DNA from: an uncultured Collinsella sp.
GTDB taxonomy: Bacteria > Actinomycetota > Coriobacteriia > Coriobacteriales > Coriobacteriaceae
DNA: 64,000 nt
Assembly (NCBI GenBank): GCA_900542825.1
Contig: UQOY01000009.1
Span: 19,985-83,984, forward strand
Direction of reading: 5' to 3'
Part shown: positions 15,849 to 23,640 of the stretch, piece after piece
How the letters are laid out: each line of letters starts with the position of its first letter
How positions within the stretch are numbered: position 1 is the first letter of the stretch
Notes under the pieces: generated by a model
The model's input: the letters and a program-made list of their open reading frames with translations, nothing else
The model's database searches: none
Told to the model about the DNA's origin: nothing
Program-made: the position numbers and the translations under genes

Positions 15849-18626
15849 ATGGCACAGGAATTCACTTTTACCGTTAACGGCGTCGAGCGCACGACGACCC
15901 AAAACAAACCGTTGCTGCGCTACCTGCGCGACGACCTGCACATCCACTCCGCCAAGGACGGCTGCTCTGAGGGCGCGTGCGGCACCTGCACCATCCATGT
16001 GGACGGTGCGGCCGTCAAGGCGTGCGTGCTGACCACCGCTCTTGCCGCCGGCCGCAACATCGTGACCGTTGAGGGCCTGCCCGAGGACGTGCGCGAGGCC
16101 TTTGTGTACGCCTTTGGCGCCGTGGGCGCCGTACAGTGCGGTTTTTGCATCCCCGGTATGGTCATGGCGGGTGCAGCGCTCATCGCCGAGGACCCCGAGC
16201 CCACCGAGGAGCAGATCAAGTACGCCATTCGCGGCAACGTCTGCCGTTGCACCGGCTACAAGAAGATCATCGAGGGCATCTCGCTGGCCGCCGCGGTGCT
16301 CCGCGGCGAAAAGCAGATCGACGAGGACTTGGAGCGTGGCGACGACTACGGCGTGGGCAAGCGCGCCTTCCGTATCGACGTGCGCAAGAAGGTGCTCGGC
16401 GAGGGCAAGTACCCCGACGACATCGACGAGATCGACCAGCCGGGCCTGACCTACGCCAGCGCCGTGCGCTCCAAGTATCCGCGCGCCCGCGTGCTCTCCA
16501 TCGATACCTCCAAGGCCGAGGCCCTGCCCGGCGTGGTGGGCATTCTGCGCGCCGAGGACGTGCCGGTCAACCAGGTCGGCCACCTTATCCAGGACTGGGA
16601 CGTCATGATCGCCCAGGGCGATATTACCCGCTGCGTGGGCGATGCCATCGTGCTGGTGGTCGCCGAGGACGAGGCGACGCTCGAGAAGGCCAAGAAGCTC
16701 GTAAAGATCGATTACGAGCCGCTGGAGCCCGTGCGCAACATCGCTGAGGCCAAGGCTGCCGACGCGCCGCGCCTGCACGACAGCTTCTTTGCCTTTGGCA
16801 ACACGGTGGAGCTCAAGGACAACGTGTGCCAGAGCCGCCATGTGACGCGCGGCGACGCCGCCAAGGCGCTGGCAGAGAGCGCGTTTACCGTGACGCAGCG
16901 CTTTACCACGCCTTTTACCGAGCATGCCTTCTTGGAGCCCGAGTGCGCCGTTGCCTTCCCGTATAAGAACGGCGTCAAGGTGCAGTCGACCGACCAAGGT
17001 GCCTACGACACGCGCAAAGAGTGTGCCCACATGTTTGGCTGGGACAACGAGCCCGAGCGCGTGGTCGTCGAGACCATGCTCGTGGGCGGTGGCTTTGGCG
17101 GCAAGGAGGACGTGTCCATCCAGCACCTGGCCGCGCTCGCCGCATATAAGTTCCAGCGTCCGGTGAAGTGCAAGCTCACGCGTGCCGAGTCGCTCGTTTT
17201 CCATCCCAAGCGCCACGCCATGGACGGCACCTTTACGCTGGGTTGCGACGCCGAGGGCAACTTTACCGGCCTGGACTGCGAGATCAACTTTGATACCGGC
17301 GCCTACGCGTCGCTATGCGGTCCGGTGCTCGAGCGCGCCTGCACGCATGCCGTCGGTCCCTACAAGTACCAGAACACCGACATTCGCGGCTTTGGCTACT
17401 ACACCAACAACCCGCCCGCCGGCGCGTACCGCGGCTTTGGCGTTTGCCAGTCCGAGTTTGCGCTCGAGAGTCTGATCGACCTGCTGGCAGAGAAGGTCGG
17501 CCTGGATCCGTGGGAGATCCGCTACCGTAACGCCATCGAGCCGGGTGAGGTTTTGCCCAACGGCCAGATTGCCGACTGCTCCACGGCGCTTAAGGAGACG
17601 CTGCTCGAGGTCAAGGATGCCTACTATGCGCATCCCGGACACGCCGGCATTGCCTGCGCCATGAAGAATGCCGGCGTGGGAGTGGGCCTGCCCGATGCCG
17701 GCCGCTGCAAGATCCGCATCGAGGATGGCCGCGCCGTGGTCTATGCCGCCACGTCCGACATCGGCCAGGGCTGCAACACCGTCTTTTTGCAGGATGTTGC
17801 CGAGGCCTGCGGTCTGCCGCTTCGCTGCATTGCCAATGGCGAGTGCTCCACCGAGAACGCTCCCGACTCCGGTACCACGTCTGGCTCGCGTCAGACGGTC
17901 GTGACCGGCGAGGCCGTGCGCGGTGCCGCCTTCCTGCTGCGCGATGCCATGGTTGGCATCGAGGCTGGCAAGCCTGCGCCCGATGCTCCCGTGAGCGCGC
18001 ATGGCGACGGCGTCAAGATCGAGTACGACGACGGTCGCGCCTACCAGTTGCGCACACAAGAACTCGTTGCCGGCCAGGGTATGCATCCTCAGGATCCCGC
18101 GGCCGCCATCAAGGCGCTCGAGGGATGCGAGTTTGGTTACGTGTATCTGGAGCCGACCGACAAGCTGGGCGCCGACGTTCCCAACCCCAAGAGCCACATC
18201 TGCTACGGCTTTGCCACGCATGTGGTCATTTTGGACGACGATGGCCGCGTGAGCGAGGTCTATGCCGCGCACGATTCCGGCAAGGTGGTCAACCCCATCT
18301 CCATCCAGGGCCAGATCGAAGGCGGCGTGCTCATGGGTATGGGCTATGCGCTTACCGAGGACTGGCCGCTCAAGGACTGCGTGCCCCAGGCAAGGTACGG
18401 CACGCTCGGGCTGTTCCGTGCGCCCGAGATTCCGGATATCCACGCCATCTATGTGGAGAAGGACGAGCTACTGCCCGTGGCATACGGCGGCAAGGGCATC
18501 GGCGAGATCGCGACGATCCCCACGGCGCCCGCCGTGCAGAACGCCTACCGCGCGTTTGACGGCAAGCTGCGTCCGGATCTGCCCATGGTGGATACGCCGT
18601 ACAGCCGCGCCCGTCACCGCGGGTAG
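15849..18626 (+). CDS. xdhD: Selenium-dependent-type xanthine/purine hydroxylase, fused Fe-S and Mo subunits
   Basis: Molybdenum hydroxylase of 925 residues that oxidises or reduces purine carbons. Residues 1-160 carry two [2Fe-2S] clusters: CSEGACGTC, then CGFCIPGM and CRCTGY. From about 170 on is the molybdenum-binding part, with GGGFGGKED, PPAGAYRGFGVCQSE and the C-terminal GGKGIGEIATIPTAPA containing the catalytic Glu. The Fe-S/Mo fusion without an FAD domain matches E. coli XdhD and the Se-dependent xanthine dehydrogenase family. The selenium here would be a labile cofactor atom, not selenocysteine; yqeB and yqeC, typical partners, are at 31-32.7 kb. No FAD subunit gene is in the window. 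Confidence 0.92.
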   Translation: MAQEFTFTVNGVERTTTQNKPLLRYLRDDLHIHSAKDGCSEGACGTCTIHVDGAAVKACVLTTALAAGRNIVTVEGLPEDVREAFVYAFGAVGAVQCGFCIPGMVMAGAALIAEDPEPTEEQIKYAIRGNVCRCTGYKKIIEGISLAAAVLRGEKQIDEDLERGDDYGVGKRAFRIDVRKKVLGEGKYPDDIDEIDQPGLTYASAVRSKYPRARVLSIDTSKAEALPGVVGILRAEDVPVNQVGHLIQDWDVMIAQGDITRCVGDAIVLVVAEDEATLEKAKKLVKIDYEPLEPVRNIAEAKAADAPRLHDSFFAFGNTVELKDNVCQSRHVTRGDAAKALAESAFTVTQRFTTPFTEHAFLEPECAVAFPYKNGVKVQSTDQGAYDTRKECAHMFGWDNEPERVVVETMLVGGGFGGKEDVSIQHLAALAAYKFQRPVKCKLTRAESLVFHPKRHAMDGTFTLGCDAEGNFTGLDCEINFDTGAYASLCGPVLERACTHAVGPYKYQNTDIRGFGYYTNNPPAGAYRGFGVCQSEFALESLIDLLAEKVGLDPWEIRYRNAIEPGEVLPNGQIADCSTALKETLLEVKDAYYAHPGHAGIACAMKNAGVGVGLPDAGRCKIRIEDGRAVVYAATSDIGQGCNTVFLQDVAEACGLPLRCIANGECSTENAPDSGTTSGSRQTVVTGEAVRGAAFLLRDAMVGIEAGKPAPDAPVSAHGDGVKIEYDDGRAYQLRTQELVAGQGMHPQDPAAAIKALEGCEFGYVYLEPTDKLGADVPNPKSHICYGFATHVVILDDDGRVSEVYAAHDSGKVVNPISIQGQIEGGVLMGMGYALTEDWPLKDCVPQARYGTLGLFRAPEIPDIHAIYVEKDELLPVAYGGKGIGEIATIPTAPAVQNAYRAFDGKLRPDLPMVDTPYSRARHRG

Positions 18627-18696
18627 GGTAGAGCGCGGATGGCCATTACTGACGGGCTGTCCATGCTCAGCATCAACTGCATACGCTGCGCCTTTG

Positions 18697-18727
18697 GCCC
18701 CGGCTCCATCGCGAGTCGGGGCTTTTT
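18697..18727 (+). terminator. Intrinsic terminator after the hydroxylase
   Basis: GCCCCG (18697-18702) pairs with CGGGGC (18717-18722), extended by CTC/GAG inside, and is followed by TTTTT. It closes the permease-to-xdhD block. Confidence 0.8.
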
Positions 18728-18807
18728 GTTTGGAGTGGAAACTGCATCCCGGAATTCAGGCAATCCGGTGGTCAGGGGTTGAGCGAGCGTCGCGCTAAGG
18801 ATGCCAA

Positions 18808-18910
18808 GCGTAAAACCTTCAATGAAAAGAGCGTAAAAACTACATCGGTCATGGCGTAAAAACTACATTGAAAGTAGCGTAAAAACAGCATTGAGAATGG
18901 CGTAATTTCG
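18808..18910. repeat. 23-bp tandem repeats
   Basis: Four contiguous 23-base units start at 18808, 18831, 18854 and 18877, with a partial fifth (GCGTAATTTCG) at 18900. Each begins GCGTAAAA; the consensus is GCGTAAAAACTACATTGAAA plus three variable bases. They stop just before the ATPase remnant. The exact period and AT-rich centre suggest iterated protein-binding sites or a slipped-strand expansion. Confidence 0.8.
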
Positions 18911-18922
18911 TATATCGCATGA

Positions 18923-19573
18923 TCGCCCGAGCTTGCACACGGCCTTTTGCGAGCTCTTGCCATGAACGAGAGCCAGGCTGTCACGTAGAAGACGCTCATA
19001 AAGGACGCCTCGTACGGTGAGGCGGGCCCCGACGAGAGGACCATCGCTGCGTACCTGGATCTCTTCAACAGGCTCAAGCTGACCGAGGACCTGTGCGGAT
19101 GGGAGCCGCCCATGCGCTCGAAGGCCCGCGTTCGCGTGCGCCCCAAGCGCTACTTTTGCGACCCGTCACTTGCGGCGGCGTTGCTGGGGGCTACCCCTGA
19201 GCGGCTGCTTGGCGATATGCAAACGCTGGGGATGCTCTTTGAGAACCTCGTTCTGCGCGACGTGCGCGTGTTCCTTTCCACCTACGGCGGTGTCGACAAC
19301 AGTGTCCATTATTTCCGAGATGAGAAGGGCCTTGAGGTCGATCTGATCGTTGAGCACGACGGGCGCTGGGGAGCCATCGAGGTCAAGCTGAGTGATGCGA
19401 AAGCAGACGATGGAGCGAGAAATCTCAAGGCGCTGGAGAGGAAAGTGCTCTCCAATCCTGCCGCTCAGAATGCCGCGCCGGCGTTTTTGGCGGTCGTGGT
19501 TGGAAAGGGGAGCATTGCCTACACACGCGACGACGGCGTGGCGGTGATCCCCATGGCGGCACTTGGGGCGTAG
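18923..19573 (+). pseudogene. Remnant of a DUF4143 AAA-type ATPase
   Basis: Decayed C-terminal part of the common prokaryotic AAA ATPase with DUF4143. The readable frame from 18923 gives SPELAHGLLRALAMNESQ, then a TAG at 18986, then KTLIKDASYGEAGPDERT and, past a late ATG at 19112, RSKARVRVRPKRYFCDP and the C-terminal nuclease-like FRDEKGLEVDLIVEHDG and WGAIEVKLSD. The N-terminal Walker A and B half is absent. Only the last 153 residues from 19112 could be translated as an uninterrupted ORF, and it has no good ribosome site. It lies behind the 23-bp repeats and marks an accessory region. Confidence 0.82.
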
Positions 19574-19615
19574 TGGTTTTGCGGGAGTGCCGTGCTTCCT
19601 TTACCGAAAATCCAT

Positions 19616-19644
19616 TTGGTAAACCTGGCAGCCGTGGGTAGAAT
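19616..19644 (+). promoter_or_regulatory. Promoter of the candidate antisense RNA
   Basis: TTGGTA (19616-19621) and TAGAAT (19639-19644) are separated by exactly 17 bases. This is one of the best consensus-like promoters seen in the window. It points into a gene-free stretch that ends in a terminator only about 80 bases later, so it would drive a short RNA. Confidence 0.65.
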
Positions 19645-19650
19645 AAGGTC

Positions 19651-19733
19651 GACGGCAGCCCAAGGGTGATAGCTGGGCAGCGCCGTTACTTCGATTAAGG
19701 GGTCAATGCCTTAGTGGCGTCGACCCCTCTTTT
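19651..19733 (+). ncRNA. Candidate antisense RNA (type I antitoxin-like)
   Basis: Predicted short RNA of about 80 bases, from the start expected 6-7 bases after the -10 box to the T-run of the terminator. It contains a small stem (GCCCA with TGGGC, about 19659-19679) and ends in the hairpin AGGGGTC (19698-19704) with GACCCCT (19722-19728) followed by CTTTTT. On the opposite strand it overlaps the last codons and the 3' region of the 41-residue ORF at 19711-19836. No ORF of note is inside it. This is inference from promoter, terminator and overlap; no transcript evidence is available. Confidence 0.5.
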
Positions 19734-19735
19734 TC
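19698..19735 (+). terminator. Terminator of the candidate antisense RNA
   Basis: Seven-base stem AGGGGTC/GACCCCT with an inner GCC/GGC pairing, then CTTTTTCT. On the minus strand the same stem lies at the end of the small toxin-like ORF. Confidence 0.75.
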
Positions 19736-19836
19736 TGCTTCGTACGCTGCTTGAGTGCCTCGGTAAGCCCGATAAGCGCCGTGAGGAGCGAGACCAAAGC
19801 GGTCAGGAGCTTCACGAAATCAGTCAGATCGGTCAT
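19711..19836 (-). CDS. 41-residue hydrophobic-basic peptide, possible type I toxin
   Basis: Small ORF beginning MTDLTDFVKLLTALVSLL and ending in a basic tail KQRTKQKKRGRRH. About residues 7-28 could form one membrane-spanning or amphipathic helix. The ATG at 19836 is preceded, eight bases away, by GGAGGTGAT, a nine-base perfect complement of the 16S rRNA 3' end, which is far stronger than most genes here. The 3' end overlaps a divergent short RNA with its own promoter and terminator, as in TxpA/RatA or BsrG/SR4. GGGCAGCGCC (19675-19684) and its inverted copy 19862-19871 could join the 5' and 3' ends of this mRNA. The family is not recognised; it could also be an ordinary small membrane protein. 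Confidence 0.5.
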   Translation of the reverse strand: MTDLTDFVKLLTALVSLLTALIGLTEALKQRTKQKKRGRRH

Positions 19837-20094
19837 GGGCATCACCTCCCGTCGCATGGAGGGCGCTGCCCGGCACATGGAGCTGCCGTCAACAATAACC
19901 AGTCTATCAAACTGCAGTCATAAATACGAATATATGTTCGCTAATAACAGCGACGTGGCCATCTCAAAGCGCGGCTTTACGCAAGGGTGCCGGGTGGCCG
20001 CGCTGGGCGATTTCGTGTCCGCACGAGCGCTTATCCTTACGGCAATGTAGCCGCCTATGTAGCAAGCGGCAGGCAACGGAGAGAGGCCATAACC

Positions 20095-20829
20095 GTGTCA
20101 GCTGAAAAGACGCCGTGTATCTCGGCTATCGATACGACGAACTTTGCGCGCCAGATTGTGCTGGACTTTGAGTTTGCGCCGGTGCCAAAGCAGCGCCAGC
20201 GCCGTGGACTGCGCCATGAGATTATCGAGGTCGGCGCCGTCAAGCTCGATTATCACGGCAACGTTATGGGCGAGTTCTCGCAGTTTGTGCAGACGGAATT
20301 TACCGAAGGCGTTGCGTTTCCCGTCCGCGAGCTTACGGGGATATCGGCTGTGGACACCGCGATGGCCGATCCGCTCTACGTGGTGATCAAAAGGCTCAGC
20401 GATTGGATCGGTCGCTACTCCGCCCAAGTGGTCTGTTGGAGCGGGACGGACCGTCGACAGCTTTTGACCGAGTGCCAGGCAAAGCGCATCGACCTTTCCA
20501 CATTTCCTACGGACTGGGTCGACCTGCAGGCGTTTTACACCTCGATCATGGATGTAGGCAGCCACGGGTGTGTCTCTTTGAGTGACGCGGCAACGTGGTT
20601 TGGCATCGAGTTCGACGAGTCGACGGGCCACGCCCACAGCGCCCTGGCCGATGCGCGCGTAACCGCCAAGTTGCTCAAGCAGGTGATGGACGGGAACTAC
20701 CGCGTGAGTCCGCGCGCCCAGGAAGTCCGCCAACGGTGGGGGATGGGCGAGCGAGCCCGGACGTGCCTTTCCAGCAAGTGCCCCGAGCTGAGCGACCTGC
20801 TGCTGAGGCTTAAGGCGGAGGGGAGATAG
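20095..20829 (+). CDS. DEDDh 3'-5' exonuclease (KapD/DnaQ-like)
   Basis: Predicted DnaQ-fold exonuclease of 244 residues. Exo I is IVLDFEFAP (the Asp and Glu that bind metal), followed by RHEIIEVGAVKLD; Exo III is GHAHSALADARVTAKLL with the His and Asp of the DEDDh group. A helical C-terminal tail follows. The chosen start is the GTG at 20095, 11 bases after GAGAGG; an open frame reaches 19987 without support. It has no polymerase partner nearby and may act in RNA or DNA trimming. It stands alone between the toxin-like locus and a convergent hypothetical gene. Confidence 0.85.
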   Translation: MSAEKTPCISAIDTTNFARQIVLDFEFAPVPKQRQRRGLRHEIIEVGAVKLDYHGNVMGEFSQFVQTEFTEGVAFPVRELTGISAVDTAMADPLYVVIKRLSDWIGRYSAQVVCWSGTDRRQLLTECQAKRIDLSTFPTDWVDLQAFYTSIMDVGSHGCVSLSDAATWFGIEFDESTGHAHSALADARVTAKLLKQVMDGNYRVSPRAQEVRQRWGMGERARTCLSSKCPELSDLLLRLKAEGR

Positions 20830-20939
20830 GCCTTTTGAGAACGCCATTCGGTTTGGCATGGCGGGGCTGTAAGCGCGACTTCGCCCTGCTGTTTGAATCG
20901 AAGCGTCAACCAGTATGACGGGCTGTCTGATCTGTCTGC

Positions 20940-21362
20940 CTACGCCATCGCGATCCCGCGCGCCGCACTCAGTAGCTCATACTCCCTTTGATTCCACTGA
21001 TGCAGCTCAGCGGCATCGACGGCGTCGCGGCACAGGTCCAGGAATACCTCGGCTCTCTCGCAGAAGCACTCGCGGGCAAAGGCGCCGGATCCGTCCGCGA
21101 TGCACTTGCCGTCGGCAAAGAGCTTCCAACTCGACGGCTCGCGCGAGTCATCTCCGAGCAGCTTGATCTGCAGTACGTGCGGATTGCCGGCAGCGCAGAG
21201 CTCTTCCTCGAGCACCTGCACGGTAAAGCGCATCTGGTGGGAGAGGCTGCTCTTGGCCATGGCCGAGGCGTAGCCGCTTGGCTCGTCCAGAAGATGCATT
21301 CGTTTTGGCTTGGTTGCCAGGTTGTGGAAATTGCGCTCGCTGCGCACGGAGAAATTGTCCAT
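20940..21362 (-). CDS. Hypothetical protein, 140 residues
   Basis: Not recognised. The ATG at 21362 follows AAAGGAGTCCGT, a good ribosome site, and rules out the longer open frame up to 21707. The protein begins MDNFSVRSERNFHNLA, is soluble by appearance, and has a mixed alpha/beta look with a Cys-containing segment AFARECFCERAEVFLDLC and a helical C-terminus. A minus-strand promoter TTGCCC - 17 bases - TTTATC lies about 90 bases upstream. It is convergent with the exonuclease gene. Confidence 0.6.
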   Translation of the reverse strand: MDNFSVRSERNFHNLATKPKRMHLLDEPSGYASAMAKSSLSHQMRFTVQVLEEELCAAGNPHVLQIKLLGDDSREPSSWKLFADGKCIADGSGAFARECFCERAEVFLDLCRDAVDAAELHQWNQREYELLSAARGIAMA

Positions 21363-21509
21363 ACGGACTCCTTTCATCGATGTTGGCAGGGCCACCGTGC
21401 CTCTTGGCCGGTTGGCGTCGGGATCGTGGAGCCAACTCTCTACCCCGACTCTGGATAAAACGTGCCCGCTCCTTGCGGGCAAAAGGAAGTCTATCAGCGC
21501 ACGCGGACA

Positions 21510-21551
21510 AAAATCAACCCCGTGCGGCAATGAGCGCGCGGGGTTGATTTG
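21510..21551. terminator. Symmetric hairpin between two minus-strand genes
   Basis: Perfect 12-bp stem AAATCAACCCCG (21511-21522) with its complement 21539-21550. On the minus strand it ends in TTT and comes just after the membrane-protein gene at 21580, so it likely ends that transcript. Confidence 0.7.
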
Positions 21552-21579
21552 GTCTACGGCCCTCAATTTTTGGCATTTG

Positions 21580-22584
21580 TTATTCGTCGTCTCCGTCGTT
21601 GGGGTCGCCTTTGAGGGTGTTGATGTCCAGGTACTGGTTGTCGTCCTCCTTTTGCTGCGTTGCCGATTCGGACGCGGTGGGGCCACGGAACAGCTGGAAT
21701 CCCTCAAACGCGATCACGCCGAACAGAGCGATGATGATGGCGATAAAGACAACCTTTGCCGCCTGCGAAAACTCCGAAAAGCGCGGCGATTCTTCCTCGG
21801 TGTGGTAATCGGCAGCCTCGGGATCATCGGTGCCGTGGGTATACGACGATGCCGAGGCTGCCTTTACGCTCGCTTGGTTGTAATCGGGAGCGGGCGTGGC
21901 GGCAAACGGGCCGCGAGAATAGCCGCTCGACGTTTGGCCGTAATCCTCGGTTTCGATACGGCCGGCGCGAGGCTGTTCGCTCGGGCGGTTGGCGTATGCT
22001 GCGGTGTTGTCGTATGCGGAGTTGCGTTCTTCAGCAGCCGCAAATAGGGGGTTTACCGGAATGTCGAGCGCCGGCATATCGCCCGAGGTCTCGTCCAGAT
22101 CTGCCGCCGCCCGGGAATCAAAGGCAAACTGGCGGTTGGAAAGATTATCCAGATCCATGACAGGCGGCTCGAGCTCGGGCTCGGGAGCCGTGTATGCCGA
22201 CCGCTGCGGGGCAGCGTAGCGAATCGTGTTGTCTGCCGTGGGGCGCTGTGCCGCTGCAGCGAGAAACGCCGCCGTCTCGGACGGATCGCTAGCAGGACGG
22301 GTTGCAGGGGCGGCTTTACGCGTCGTCTGCACGATGGGACGGGTGGCAAAGTCGTCCGCGGGCACGGATGCCGGTGCGGGCGTGGCGGAAGGTGCGGGCT
22401 TTGCACTTGTCGGGCGAGGTCCGCCGCCCATGAGTTCCTCGGCGTTCCAGGGGCGGTCACTCATCACGTCGTCGAGGCTCAGCGCAAAAAGGTCCTCTTC
22501 GCCCTCGTCAAACGCGTGTTTCGCATGCCTGGCGCCAGAAGCGGTGCCTCCGCGGCCGTTGCGTGATGCGTTGCTCGACCCCAT
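21580..22584 (-). CDS. Hypothetical single-pass membrane protein, low-complexity
   Basis: 334 residues from the ATG at 22584 (MGSSNASRNGRGG). The first 260 residues are rich in Ala, Pro, Ser, Asp and Glu and look disordered. One membrane segment, VVFIAIIIALFGVIAFEGF, lies near residue 285, followed by a short acidic tail ending NDGDDE. Two or more negative stretches and the lack of a signal peptide suggest a long cytoplasmic part and a short outer tail, or the reverse. No family recognised. A role in the cell envelope or division is possible but unsupported. Confidence 0.65.
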   Translation of the reverse strand: MGSSNASRNGRGGTASGARHAKHAFDEGEEDLFALSLDDVMSDRPWNAEELMGGGPRPTSAKPAPSATPAPASVPADDFATRPIVQTTRKAAPATRPASDPSETAAFLAAAAQRPTADNTIRYAAPQRSAYTAPEPELEPPVMDLDNLSNRQFAFDSRAAADLDETSGDMPALDIPVNPLFAAAEERNSAYDNTAAYANRPSEQPRAGRIETEDYGQTSSGYSRGPFAATPAPDYNQASVKAASASSYTHGTDDPEAADYHTEEESPRFSEFSQAAKVVFIAIIIALFGVIAFEGFQLFRGPTASESATQQKEDDNQYLDINTLKGDPNDGDDE

Positions 22585-22709
22585 CTTGTCCCATCCTTTC
22601 GAAATACTCACATTCATCGATTATATGGAACTTGCCTTGCGGCCGACTCTCGGATTCGCGCATTCCAGAACTCGCGCCCAAAAGGGGAGGGGTGACCCGG
22701 CCGAGTTGC

Positions 22710-23363
22710 CTACTTGTCGCCGGCGGCAGCCTTCGCCTCGTTGAGGTAGCTATAGAAGCTGTACTTAGAGATGCCAAAGAACTCGCAGGCGCGTTCGCTC
22801 GACTTGGAGATGAGGAAGGCGCCGCGACGGTCGAGGTAGCCAATGGCGCGGATGCGCTCGTCTTTGGTCATGAGCGCCGCGGGCTTGCCCACAAACTGTT
22901 CGCACTCGCGCAGCAGGTCTTCGAGCAGGTCGCCGATGTTTTTGGTGATGGGCTCGGGCTCGGTGTAGCCCGAGCCGCCGGTGCCGGTAAAGGCATCGAG
23001 CGAGCGCTCAAAAGCCTTCATGAGCGTAATATCAAAGTTAATGCCCAAAATGCCGACGGGTTTGCCCTCATCGTTGCGGATAAAGATCGTCGAGGACTTG
23101 AGCAGCTTGCCATCGGTGGTTTTGGTGAGGTATGGCTCGCGGTCATGCACGTCGGTGGTGCCCTCGTGCATGGACTCAAACACAATATGGCTGGGGCCGT
23201 CACCCAGTTTGCGCCCGCTGACGTGGCCGTTTTCGATCACTACGATGGAGTGGTCCACGTCCTCGGTCTCCAGATCGTGGACGACGATTTCGCAGTTGGG
23301 GCCAAACTGGAGCGCCAGGCCGTGTGCAAGGCGCTTGTAAAACTCAATCTGTGCGGGGGTCAT
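22710..23363 (-). CDS. YheO/DauR-type PAS regulator (second copy)
   Basis: 217-residue paralogue of the regulator at 8.2 kb. YheO-like PAS region: IEFYKRLAHGLALQFGPNCE, HDLETEDVDHSIVVIENGHV and FIRNDEGKPVGILGINFDI. The HTH_22 end is FFGISKYSFYSYLNEAK. It is divergent from ygeX with a 277-base shared control region and is therefore the likely regulator of the ygeX-ygeY-ygeW-arcC genes. Ligand unknown; in the related DauR it is a small metabolite. The two copies are clearly diverged, so they may sense different intermediates. Confidence 0.88.
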   Translation of the reverse strand: MTPAQIEFYKRLAHGLALQFGPNCEIVVHDLETEDVDHSIVVIENGHVSGRKLGDGPSHIVFESMHEGTTDVHDREPYLTKTTDGKLLKSSTIFIRNDEGKPVGILGINFDITLMKAFERSLDAFTGTGGSGYTEPEPITKNIGDLLEDLLRECEQFVGKPAALMTKDERIRAIGYLDRRGAFLISKSSERACEFFGISKYSFYSYLNEAKAAAGDK

Positions 23364-23640
23364 GGGTGCCTTCCTAAAAATTAGTTTGGGCTCACTTTGC
23401 CATAAACCCCACTTGTTCGCAAATAACGAAAGCGTCGCTGCGTTATGTAACCGTTCGGCGGCGAAAAAGTACCGATTACGGCAACAAACAACTTGTTAGG
23501 TTTAGCAATCAAAAAGTGTGATAGAACAGTGATAACAAACTTTTTGTTTGGCATCCACATAAAAGTTCAGTCGCAGGAATGGGAATGGGCTGAAACGCGT
23601 ATGCGGGGGCCGGCAAGAGAGAACTTAAGGAGTTCACCGT
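23364..23640. promoter_or_regulatory. Divergent control region, regulator/ygeX
   Basis: 277 AT-rich bases without a gene. An inverted repeat CAAAAAGT (23510-23517) and ACTTTTTG (23539-23546) flanks GTGATAGAACAGTGATAAC and is a plausible operator. TTAGGT - 17 bases - TGATAG (near 23496-23524) could be the ygeX -35/-10. The ygeX ATG is preceded by TTAAGGAGTTCACCGT. Confidence 0.4.

Noticed and set aside
15849..18626. Selenocysteine in the hydroxylase
   Set aside because: The frame has no internal TGA; in this family selenium is a labile cofactor atom, so no SECIS element is expected.
18772..19146. 124-codon minus-strand ORF over the 23-bp repeats
   Set aside because: It crosses the tandem repeats and the clear plus-strand ATPase remnant, and has no ribosome site.
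19714..19923. 69-codon plus-strand ORF in the toxin-like locus
   Set aside because: It overlaps the antisense RNA terminator, has no ribosome site and looks like the shadow of the minus-strand peptide gene.
21363..21707. N-terminal extension of the hypothetical gene at 20940
   Set aside because: It runs through a hairpin and the likely promoter; the ATG at 21362 has a strong ribosome site.
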